DNA of 64,000 bases from Nematostella vectensis. Taxonomy: Eukaryota; Cnidaria; Anthozoa; Actiniaria; Edwardsiidae. Positions 1 to 11,200 of the stretch are shown here, piece after piece. The DNA is taken from contig NC_064046.1 in the NCBI RefSeq assembly GCF_932526225.1, positions 1,860,001 to 1,924,000 of the forward strand, in the 5' to 3' direction. Both the position numbers and the translations under genes were made by a program. How positions within the stretch are numbered: the first letter of the stretch is position 1; each line of letters opens with the position of its first letter. Below the pieces are notes generated by a model. That model made no database searches. It saw only the letters and a list, made by a program, of their open reading frames with translations, and was not told the DNA's origin.

Positions 1-2
1 TA

Positions 3-2013
3 TTCCTACTTGTTATCCTGGCAATCGTTAATGGTCTTAGTAATGGTATTATTCCAGCCATACAGTCCTACGCTTGTATACCATATAGCTACTACATCTA
101 CCACCTAACACTGACATTGTCGAACATTGCTAACCCCATAACCTGTTTGATGTTCCCTCTTCTGCGTGTGAAGTCCATCCCTGTGATTACTTTCCTCTGT
201 GGTGTGTACTGCGTGATGTGCACTTATATCATCATAATTGCATCACAGAGTCCTGACGTCTTGCTAAGGTGTGGTGATACAGGAGCTGCTCTGATAGTAA
301 GTATATCTATGACTTTAATATTTTTAAAAATGATAAAAGTACAAGATGTCTTCACTTCAGAGTATTGATAATTGGATCCCAAGTCTATAAACAAAACGAA
401 ATTTTAGGGTGATGGTAATGCCACAATACTGTAAATTTGGTCTACAGTAGTTGTTAAAAAAGGCTTTTTATTATGCTTTTTATTTTTCCCAAATCAGTCA
501 GTCTTAATTTCTTACATATATTTGTCGCACCTATTTCAATCTCAAACATGTTTACAACTGTGTGCATTTTCTTGGGTAGACTTTCTCACCCACACCTTAG
601 TAACTACATGACACTTTGTCAGAATCTGCTTCTCAGCTGTCCCAGATGGATGACATTTTTAAGAGATCTAACCCCCTGTGGGAGGTGTTTATAGCAGATG
701 TTATCAAAGGGTAGTCTCCTTATTCTCTGTAGGATTGCTCCCTGTTATCAATAAGCCTCTATCCCTAGTATTTTGCTGTGTTGGGTGTTAGAGAAAAGAG
801 GTCTTTGCTAGCAGGGAATAGGATGTACCATTTTAGTAAGTGATGAAGTGCAGTAGATGAAACTTGGGCTAAATAAATCCATTTAGACTTCGATTTATGG
901 TAGGGGTTATAATTTTATTGCACGGATAGCTTAGAGTAAAGTGCCACAGTTCCCACGTATTCCAGCTGTAAGAACAGATTTTTTAAAAACATTTAAAACA
1001 ATTTGAGTGAGCAGTCAAAAATTGGCTATGGTTTATTTTAAAAGGTATGAATAGAGGCATTAAACTGTAATTATCTGCTTACCAATTTTAAGGGTAACCT
1101 GATTTAAGATTCAAAATTTACAGATACATCACATTAAGCCCTAAAATTATATGGCAAAACAACTGTTTATTTTTTTCATAGCTTGAACCTTCAAAGGTTT
1201 TTACCAAAGAAATAACTGTAGGTGTCAAATCTTTTAGTAACAATATTTTTGGCCAAGCATTGCTCAAATCTCTTAAATAACCTGGGCAAAAGAAACTTTA
1301 TTGTTATTTGTATTTACTAAAGTCTTTAAAGCTCTGATTGCCTTTAGTTAGAAAACTGTAAAAGGTTACAATGTTAAACCTCTATGAGGGAATATTAATT
1401 GATTGATTTACCTAGAGACCCCATTTCTGAATCCCCATTTTGGTTTCTCTTACCAATTTTACCAAAGGGAAAAAACTTTTCCAAGTTCCCAGTGATTTTT
1501 GTTTACAAAAAAAATGACTGACACTTAAGACACTTTTCTCACAAAATGTTAAGACTTCTTGGCATTTCTCAAGTCTGTCAGAATCAATACATCCAGAAAA
1601 GAGAAGAAAATATTTTCTTTTTCACTACATGTTGGCAAGTTGACATAAAAAAATGTGACAATGAAAAACAATGTAAATGCTTATTCTGTCGAGAAACACG
1701 AAAATATTTCTCTTTTTTTAACATATCTAAAGACTGCTCGTTGCTTAGACAAAGAAATGAAATGCATATACATATTTCTCTTACAAACTCTTAACCTGCG
1801 TCTACTCATCTTCTTTTCACTCTTTAGGTAGTTATCAGTGTGTCATCCGTTGCCATGGTAACCTACTGTAAGGTGGCTATCAGTTCACTGATGCGCAATC
1901 AGGGTCGCAAGAAGTTGCTTTGGTTTGGTATTAGCACTCAACTGGGTTCCTGCATCGGGGCACTGTCCATCTTTGCTCCTGTAAATGTCTATTACATGTT
2001 TAAGCAATATTAA
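3..2013 (+). CDS. SLC52A (family; paralogue not assignable): SLC52-family riboflavin transporter, C-terminal part (5' end outside window)
   Basis: Two exons are visible, 3..296 and 1828..2013, joined in frame (phase 0; donor GTAAGT at 297, acceptor ending TTTAG at 1827), giving the last 159 residues and a TAA stop at 2011-2013. The protein is hydrophobic with several membrane spans. It carries the SLC52 (RFVT) family signature around NGxxPAIQSYACIPY, followed by YHLTLTLSNIANPITC, and ends in a last helix with a short polar tail (YYMFKQY). The family consists of plasma-membrane riboflavin importers that supply FMN/FAD synthesis. The N-terminal half lies upstream of base 1. A palindromic mobile element is inserted a few bases after the stop codon. 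AATAAA near 2309 is a candidate polyadenylation signal. Paralogue identity cannot be decided from the C-terminus alone. Confidence 0.88.
297..1827 (+). other. Intron of the SLC52-like gene
   Basis: AT-rich intron of 1531 bp with consensus GT donor and pyrimidine-rich AG acceptor. The short open frames within it have no recognisable protein character. I see no repeat array or RNA gene here. Confidence 0.8.
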
Positions 2014-2020
2014 TAGAAGG

Positions 2021-2098
2021 TAGCCTACGTGTAGCCACTGACTCGCGAAATCCTCTCCTCTCGAGAGGATCTCGCGAGTCAGCGGCTACACGTAGGCT
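2021..2098. mobile_element. 78-bp palindromic MITE with 9-bp target-site duplication
   Basis: The element is an almost perfect inverted repeat starting TAGCCTACGTGTAGCC and ending with its complement, with CTCGAG at its centre. It is flanked on both sides by the same 9 bp, AATAGAAGG (2012-2020 and 2099-2107). The left copy overlaps the stop codon of the riboflavin transporter. A 9-bp duplication is typical of Mutator-like (MULE) transposases; that assignment is inference. The element has no coding capacity. Confidence 0.85.
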
Positions 2099-3724
2099 AA
2101 TAGAAGGGTTCATTGTTGTTTTTTGGGGGAGACATCTGTCCTTTCTAAAAAGTCAATTAAAATACAGGCGCAAATACAGTATTTAGTATAAAGGACGCAT
2201 TCCTAAATATCATATGCCAAGAGTCTAGGATTTGGCTATTCTTGAAAGCTAAAAGGGATTGTCCCCTGCATCCCCCCCCCTAGGAAGGCACTTGAAATAG
2301 TCAAATCAATAAAATATTCTCTTCACATAACTGGGAGGTAAATGTAGGCCTTTCACGTTTTTTTAAATTGGAAACTATAGTGCTTAAAAAGTAGTTCCTT
2401 ACAGTCACCTCTTAGATTAATATTCTTTTAGCCTTCTTGTAGAAACCTGTTTTTTTTTTTAGTCCAACTCAATCACTGCAATAATTGATCATTTGCCTTG
2501 TGGTTTATATGTATGGGTAGGTGGGGGGTCAATTTTGACAAAATGCATGCATTGCAATTATAAAAATTTTTATATGTAAGGTTAATAGTGTAAATGTGTA
2601 GGTTAATTGTGCTTACTATAAATAACTGTATTTAAATTATTTTCTTAAAGACTTTAAAAGTATGTGTATTATTTATAGGGGGTATTAATAGCACTTAGGG
2701 CTAATTTAGCTTTGTCTTATTTATCAATATGGCATGTTACTCTATTTACATCACTACCCAGCTACCCCAGATGGAGTCTCAACTGCCAAACTGTAGATGC
2801 TCATCTGTCCATCAAATGCTTTAAATTGCAGGCGGGTATATTTAAACTTATCAAACAGGCTTAGTTTGACACCTATCTTTTTCTATGAACTGTGGTGCAC
2901 ACACTGTTGTGCGCACAAATAGAGCATCCACATCCATTCTCTTGATAACTTAAGTCATTTTGAATTGAAAAACCTTTTTTCTAGTGAATATTTCTAAATG
3001 ATCGTGCTATATTTTGGCAACTTTTTTGAGCATGTGTGTATTGCATCAAAACTTTGGATTGACAGTTTGGGTGGTTGCATAGCCATGATAACTATGGTAA
3101 TGCATCAAACTGAAATTAATTGTCAAAGTAAATAATGATTTTAATTTGTGTTATTTATATCTTCTTCTCCTATAAAAGTAGTGGATTTGGACCAATGGAA
3201 TTTTCTTATTGTTGTTCATATCTTGCTAAGTAATAAACATACACAAATTTTGTTATTCCTTATTGCCTTACCTTATTTCATGGCATGCCTCTTTGGTAAT
3301 AAACATTATTTAACATGAAAGTAGTTTTGGATTTTGGTTTTATGGTAAGTCAGATTAGATTATGGTAAATCAGATTGACATACAGTATCTCCAGATCAAC
3401 TAATGCTTTGTAGGGTATTTAGTGAAAAAATGTCATTAGAGAATTCCTACATAAAGACATGTTTTCTTGACAATAAATATAGTATTTAAATCTGTTTACT
3501 TCGTCATGTTGTTAATAAGGGCAGTGATACTGAACTTCAAGTCCAAAATAAGCATCCCTACCATAAGTCGATCTTGAGTTTAGCAGACACTCTTAAAAAT
3601 ATAATTGCTTCAACATATTTCATTTTCTGAATTGTGACAATATAACAGAATTTCATTGATAATTGATTGATCACACATGCCTAAATTAATTGGAAAACTA
3701 ATGGCACAGTTAATTGCTTCAACA

Positions 3725-4870
3725 ATTTCATAGGGTTTTCATAGGCCTATGAAACCCTGAAAATCCTGTGAATTTTTCTATAGTCCTATGAAAACCCTAT
3801 CAAATTAAGTAAATTTTTTCATAGGCCTACAAAAACTCTATTAATTTTTTAATGCCTATGAAAATCCTATACAATTATTTTTAATAGGCCTATAAAAACG
3901 CTGTGAATTTTTCCAAAGCCCTTTGAAAACCCTTATGAAAATTCTGTGAATCTCATCAAAGGCCTATGAAAATCCTATTAAGTTTTCCATAGGCCTATGA
4001 AAAACCGGTGAATATTTTCACAGGCCTATGAAAACCCTATTAAATTATTTTTAATAGGCCTATGAAAACCCTGTGAATATTTTCATAGGCCTATGAAAAC
4101 CCCATTAAATTATTTTCAATAGGCCTATATAAACCCAGTGAATTTTTTTCATAGCCCTATGAAAACCCTATTAAATTAATTTTTAATAGGCCTATGAAAA
4201 CCTTTGAATTTTATTCATAGGCCTATAAAAATCCTATTAATTTTTAATAGGCCTATGAAAACCCTATTAAATTATTTCAACAGGCCTATTAAAACCCTGT
4301 GAATTTTTCTAAAGCCATTTGAAAACTCTATTATATTAATTTTTAATAGTCCTATGGAAATTCTGAATTTTTTTAATGGCCTATGAAAGTCCTATTTAGT
4401 TTTTAATAGGCCTTTGAAAACCCTATTAAATTATTTTAACAGGCCTATGAAAACCCTGTGAATTTTTTCATAGCCCTATGAAAAAACTGATTTTTTCCAT
4501 AGGCCTATGAAAACCCTATTAAATTTTTAATAGGCCTATGAAAAACCTGTGAATTTTTCCATAGCCTTATCAAAACCCTTTTAAATAAATTTTTAATAGG
4601 CCTATGAAAATTCTGTGAATCTCTTCATAGGCCTGAAAACCCTGTGGATTTTTTAAAAGGCCTATAAAAATTCTGTAAATTTTTTTATGGGCCTATGAAA
4701 ATAACCCTATAAATTAATGTTTAATAAGCCTATAAGAATTCTGTGAATTTTTTTAATAGGCCTATAAAAATCCTGTGAATTTTCCATACCCCTATGAAAA
4801 CCCTATAAAATTATTACTTTAATAGGACTATAAAAACAATGTCAAAATTTTCATATGCCTATGAAAACAT
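3725..4870. repeat. AT-rich tandem array with palindromic core
   Basis: Roughly thirty degenerate copies of a unit of about 30-40 bp built around TAGGCCTATGAAAACCCT followed by an A/T-rich spacer (ATTAAATTATTTT or GTGAATTTTTTC). The best units, for example near 4078, contain the perfect 20-bp palindrome TTTTCATAGGCCTATGAAAA, so single strands could form a hairpin per unit. Copies diverge by substitution and small indels, so the array is old. Confidence 0.9.
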
Positions 4871-7317
4871 AAGAGCCATATTCCATGCGTTCAATAGCAG
4901 CAAAGAAGCTATTTAAAATCCATAGTAACACGAATAATATAAAACACAAAGACAAATTTCAGAAAAATATGTTTTATGATCTACTTGACCATCTATACTT
5001 ATATTACAAATGTTTCCACTGGTACACACTTAACAACTATACAAAGACACCCCAAATCTAACAATCCTATAATTTAAAATATAATTTTTCTACCTGGGGA
5101 AGCCTTAGACAGTAATTCACTATAATTATTATGACATGGTTATGGAATTTATGGTATCCCCCTCAACTTAAAGAGTTGCTCAAATGAGAGTAAATTAAAA
5201 AAAAAATAGAACCACTACCCTTTGTCACCTAGGGAAAGACACCTATATAGATAAGAGAAAATGTTATGATTAATGGACAAACACTTTTTGCAGCAAATAC
5301 TGGCTACCAGCCTTGTATATTTTGTAGCGGAATTAAGGAATGTGGAGCCTTGAGGAGGGTGGAGCTCTGAGCCATAAAACCAAACATTGCAGCCCCTACC
5401 CCTCCTCGTCACATCTCCCTCGTCACCCCCTCATGACATGTAATATGAAGATGCAAACCCATGTATTGCTTTAAGCCATATCTGAATTCTCACTTAGTCA
5501 AACATTTTGAAAGGCATTGACATTATTACTCAAAGGTGTGTAAAAGTATCAGTCATATACATAAAAAATCTTAAAAGGTTTGAGTAAGTGCCAAAGCATT
5601 AATCTTCATCAAAAGCAAGCCACAAGCCAGAGTTCTACCAAGAACACAAACATATAACCCTTATCCTTAAATGTTTTGCTAAAAATGAGTAATTTTAAAA
5701 GCAAATTAGAATACTTTGACGTAAACAGATAACAAAACTCAGTCTATATCTTTTCTTCGAAAACAAAGTACTGTATAAATCTATTCTCTTCTGGACCTGC
5801 CTGAAGAGGAATTCTTTTTAAGTATTGTATCCAAAATCTGCATGCATCAGAGACATACACAAACCATAAAATAAAAAGACCCGACTTTCTGCTAAATAAA
5901 GATACAAATAAAATGTATGATAAAATAATGAAAACTAATATCACAGAAACATGCAAAATAGGAAGCTCTACCTATGATAAAAGTTTGTCATCTATGTTAG
6001 TCAATAAAACTGAAATAAATAATTTGAATGATACCTCTACAAAAACGTTCTCTTGATAACTGACAGAATCAATCGATGTTTGGCAAAAACTACTAAAGTA
6101 CAAGACCTGTGCGTAATCTATCGGCTAAATATGTCAATAGAATTAATGCTTCAAAATATTAGTTATTAGTTGTTAAACATCATTTAAATTTATGTACAAT
6201 ATAATTTGCCTTCATAAGTTAAAGTGGTTACCTTAAAAGTTAGTAAAATAGTTCCTAGATATGTTGGTTAAAAAAACATAGTCACAACATTCTTAGTCTA
6301 TATTTTCAAGCTCTATGAAAAACATGAATGTTACGATGCGACGCGCGCTATCGTGGCCACCTTGCAAGTTTTGGGAGAATTACATCGACGAGGGTGAAAG
6401 AATCGTGCCACCTGATTCACCCCACTAGTCGACCAGTGTAGCAAGGAAATCAAAGGCAGAGGAATCTTTTTTATCCTGAAGTTTGTGTCAATTAAAGCTA
6501 AAAATAATTTATAAAAACTTTGTTTTGGTGATCATGGTAGCATCCGTTGCCTTACACAAAACACTTTCTTGTAGGTTGAAAAAATCAGCGCTATAAGTGA
6601 AGTATACATTTGACAATAGCTTTTCTAATGAAATTACTCTTAATACGACCAGTTTGTACGGGCGCAAGTCTGACAGCTACAATTTAAGCCATCATACAAG
6701 ACACCACGTCTCAAATTCTGTTCGTAGGCTTTGCTTACGTGTTCAAGCAAGCTGTTTGCAATATCTATAAGCACTTCAAAACACATATGCTGTATTGAGA
6801 ATCTTTAAAAAATGAGCAACGTAAATAATTGAGTAGCTACTTGTACGGCGATACCCCATGGCATACTTAACATGAAGGGTCCCTGCCAGTTGGCAAAATT
6901 GTGAAAAAGCATCCACTTCCATCTGCCGATATGGAAAAGCTATTACGATATTTTCGATTAAATTTTGTTAATGATATATAAATGTTGTTTTTAGACGGCT
7001 ATTTCAAATGAAATAATAACAAAGGTGTGGCTGGCAAGGGTACTGGAAAAGTAACATAAGAAAACATATTTTGGGAAGATGACCCACGAGTAAACATTTA
7101 GCGCGGTAATGATTGTACTTTCGGAAAAGTAACAATAAAATATACTGGTAGTAAAAACTACAACAGCTGATGAAGCAACTGGCATGGCATGTGTACCCAA
7201 AAGCATAAGAATCACAAACGAAAACATCAATAAAACCCAATGGTAATCCCATAAAAATGTTTCACTTAAAATAAATAAAATACCACTGCTTTTGGAAACT
7301 TATACCATGTCAATACC

Positions 7318-7375
7318 TCGTAAAATACCATGTCAGTGCCAGACAAGATACCATGTCAGTGCCAGACAAGATACT
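7318..7375. repeat. Short direct repeat
   Basis: Two and a half copies of a unit containing TACCATGTCAGTGCCAGACA lie just downstream of the formin stop codon, probably in its 3' UTR. There is no further structure. Confidence 0.6.
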
Positions 7376-7557
7376 GCTCCCATGCCAATCAATGCCAATC
7401 ACTGTAATCTGGGAGGCACTGCCAACCATCATGACAGATTGACGAATTCTAAGGCGTTTTGTTGGACCTGAAGGGTCACTAGTAATAAAAATATAATACA
7501 AACTATTCTCCCTGTTAAAAATATTAGCATTCATTTCATTATTTTGACTTTTCTCTG

Positions 7558-8295
7558 CTATTTTTTCTTCTCGAGAATTTGTACTTGTTTTGTGAGTTTC
7601 TCGAGGTCTTCTGGGGTAATTCCTTCCTTCAGCGTGCGACGGGCTGAAAATCAGGAAAAGAAACAAAGTAAAAATATGAAATATATACTCCTATTTCAAT
7701 AAACATTGTCAGTGAAAATGGCGAATGGCAAATGACAGTTCTAAGACCAATTACTGCTTATGGGTATAATTATTTGTATGAAAAAAATTGATAATATTAT
7801 CGCACAAGTTATCCACATTTTCCTACATTCAGTATAAATTTGACGAGTATCGTGGTATTTTTTGATAGCAGAACTGCCATTTGACAATTGGCATTTTCCA
7901 TTTGCACTGACAACATATTTCTAAGCAGGTGTATACTCTCTATTGAAGCTCTCAGCCCAGAATTACAGGAGAGGTATCTGCTAGAACGGTTGACTTGCGG
8001 ACTCACCTGACTTGCGGTTGGAGTTGGGCATCCTCGTCCGCTTACGCATGCGTGTCCGGTTGTCCGGAACGGTGGCCGACTTGACCAGCATGTCCATCAC
8101 CTCGTCCGTGTTGTCGTCGGCAAACTCGTCGGTGGACTGTCGGCAGCTTCTGATTCGGTTTCGTTGGTTCGGTAGCGTGGAGCTCTTCAGCTTTTCTTTC
8201 GAGTTTTCGAAGTCCTCGCCGTTTGCGAAAAGCGCCTTGCGGAATTCCTCTTCGACGTTCTCCTCGCTCGGTGAGCGGCCGTGAGAGCCGAAGGA
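7558..8295 (-). other. FHOD: FHOD C-terminal diaphanous autoregulatory domain, exons 25-26
   Basis: These exons encode about residues 1322-1445. [13 protein letters not shown] is the DAD amphipathic helix, followed by a basic stretch [20 protein letters not shown] and a short charged tail. Family knowledge places the ROCK sites that relieve autoinhibition at Ser/Thr in this basic stretch; the Ser and Thr are present here (RKS, RRT). The stop TAG is at 7558-7560. Confidence 0.9.
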
Positions 8296-11200
8296 CTGGG
8301 AGAGAGTTAAGAGGCAGGGTTACCGAGTGTCATGTAGGCGGGGGAAGAACGCATGAATGACGGTTCGCGTACATGTTATGGCGGCAAGGACATGAAAGGA
8401 AGTATGCGGTTTCTGCTGGTGTAAAGGTTGCAGGCTACGAACAAAACAAGCGACGATTCCTTTGCTCTTACTGTTGCTGGAGACGTCGATGAAGACGAAG
8501 TTAGATGATTATGGTGTTCGTGAAGATGGCTGTGATTATGATGATAGTGGTGATGGTGGTGGTGATGATGATGGTGATGATGATGGTGATGATGATGATA
8601 GTGGTGATAATGGTGGAGGTGGTCTTGGTGGTGATGGTGATGATGATGATGCTGGTGATTGTGGCGATGATAGTAATGATGATGAACGCGATGTTAATGA
8701 AATTGGTTGTCATTGTGATGGTGATGATGATGGTATGATAATAGTGGTGATGGTGATATGACGGTGATAATGAAAATGATAGTGGTGATCGGGATAGTGA
8801 TGAAAGTGGTACTGGTAATAGAAATTGTGATAATGATGATAATAATGTATAACGCCTTGAATATGAATGCTAACGACGATAGCGACGATAAAGTAGTGTG
8901 TTAATGAATGCTGATCGTTTATGACGATGGCGATGTTTTGGATAATCATGGTGAGGGTATTAATGATGATGGATTTATGATGATTGGCGATGACAATGAT
9001 ATGATGCTGCTGCTGCTACCTTATGACGTTCAGCTGCTGCTGATGATGCTGATGACGGTGATGATGATGATGATTTTTTATGTACCTCGGTGATAAGTTT
9101 CCCTCGCGTCAGATTTCTCTCGCGTAGTTTTTCTCGTTTCTTCTTCTGCTCACGCACCCGCTCCCTTGTCGTGCGATACTCGAGGGAAAACTCGCTGATG
9201 ATCTTGCAGAACTCGTTCACCTAAAGCAACAAACATAGTTAAACCTCTACGACTGGAACATCTAAAAGAAATCGCAAATAACGTAATGATTCGAATAAGC
9301 ACACTCCCTTAAAAAAGCGCCCCTCTATTTACAACGGCGAGTACTGACTTAAATAGGTAATTTAATTAATTATATTTATTATACCTTAGTTTTCTTGGTT
9401 ATACTCGCAGAGACGCCCAAATATAACAGCATTTTTCGGAACCTAGCAATGAATCACAAACAATATCAATTTCAGCATTAGTACGATGAAAATTAAGGAA
9501 TTCTAGTATACTATTTTATTGAGAGTCCGCAAGGGAAAATAAATATACAGACAAGGAAAATCGTGATCTGAAAAATGATTGCGTTTAGTAGTTGGGAATT
9601 ATGCTAAAACCATAAGAGCGGACTGAACTGTTTATAACAGGAAACGAAAACCTGACTGACCTGTCTGTAACACATACCGAAAATCTGGACTTGTTCACGA
9701 ATAGTGGATAAAGCACGACTGACCAGTTTATATCTTTAAAACTAGGGGCTAAAACCACTGAGCAGATCATGACACGGGCGAAAACCTGACTGACCTGTTT
9801 ATGACACGGGCGAAAACCTGACTGACCTGATCATGACACGGGCGAAAACCTGACTGACCTGATCATGACACGGGCTAAAACCTGACTGACCTGATCATGA
9901 CACGGGCGAAAACCTGACTGACCTGTTCATGACACGGGCGAAAACCTGACTGACCTGTTCATGACACGGGCGAAAACATGACTGACCTGTTCATGACACT
10001 GGCGAAAACCTGACTGACCTGATCATGACACGGGCGAAAACCAGACATACCTGTTCATGACCCGTCTGTGGACGACTTTCAATATCGTGATTCTTTCCTG
10101 TGCGTCTGTCAGCAGCTCCGTCATTCTAAATAAAAAGAAAAACCGCAGTCAGCACACCCGAATACGCTGTATCGGCTTAACATGCGCTGATAATTTTCAC
10201 GAAGTGCCCAACTCTGCGAATATGCTGTGTCGGCTTAACATGCGCTGATAATTTTCACGAAGTGCCCAACTCTGCGAATATGCTGTGTCGGCTTAACATG
10301 CGCTGATAATTTTCACGAAGTGCCCAACTCTGCGAATATGCTGTGTCGGCTTAACATGCGCTGATAATTTTCACGAAGTGCCCAACTCTGCCCAGAAACT
10401 AAAATTCCCCAAATAAGATTATAACTGGTTAAAAGCAAGAGCCATAATATCATTGATGCGAACTTGGCGCCATCTGGTAAAGTCTCTGTGTAGGGGTATA
10501 GTCTATGCCCTTATATGGTGAAGTATAATCTATGCCCATATATGGTGAAGTGCAGTCCATGCCCATATATGGTGTAATGCAATTCATGGCAATTGGTGCT
10601 AACTGAAACACTTTACTAAAACACGTGACCGAGGCAAGTGACCGTAACACATACTTGCTCTTAAGTTGCTTTGTGCTGTCGTGCTTAGCCACCACGCTCA
10701 GGTGTTCCCATGAGCGCTTGCAATTCTCCTTCAAGTTTTTCAGGTTTTCCGCGACGACCTCAAAGTCCACCTGAAATAGAGAGATGGTCTTTTGAAAGGT
10801 GCAAGTAGATCACGTGCTGATTTTTTATGTTAAATGGCGTGCTACGTATGGATGACGTGTTATGATAAAGAATCACGTGCAAGGGTAAAGACGAATGTCA
10901 TTGACTTGTAGTTCGACGAGACTAGCTTTTGGTTGATCACGCGTAAGGGCACGTGGTTATCACGCACAATGCAGCGCACCATGTTTTAGCTATATGCTGG
11001 TGGCACGTGTTGGTCACGTGAAAATCTGTTGCAGATCACGTTTCTTTGAACTCGATGGCAATGCAGCGCGGCACGTATTGATCACGTGCTGGTACCACGT
11101 GTCACTCTCTGTCATCCTTACCCTGGATGATCGGTGCAGCGCACCAAGTTCACTGTACAGGTCGGTTGTGTCTGGAAATTTCTCCATTACCATACAGCAG

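Larger units (their letters stand above)
2108..7557. other. Intergenic region between the riboflavin transporter and the formin 3' end
   Basis: About 5.4 kb of AT-rich DNA. Apart from the palindromic tandem array at 3725-4870 and a small direct repeat at 7318-7375, I see no gene. Open frames here are at most about 120 codons, lack family motifs, and are not flanked by convincing splice sites that link them. The 3' UTR of the formin should lie in the right-hand part. Confidence 0.6.

Noticed and set aside
8462-8761. Asp/Gly-rich acidic open frame
   Set aside because: Translation of the GAT/GGT microsatellite; it lies within FHOD intron 24.
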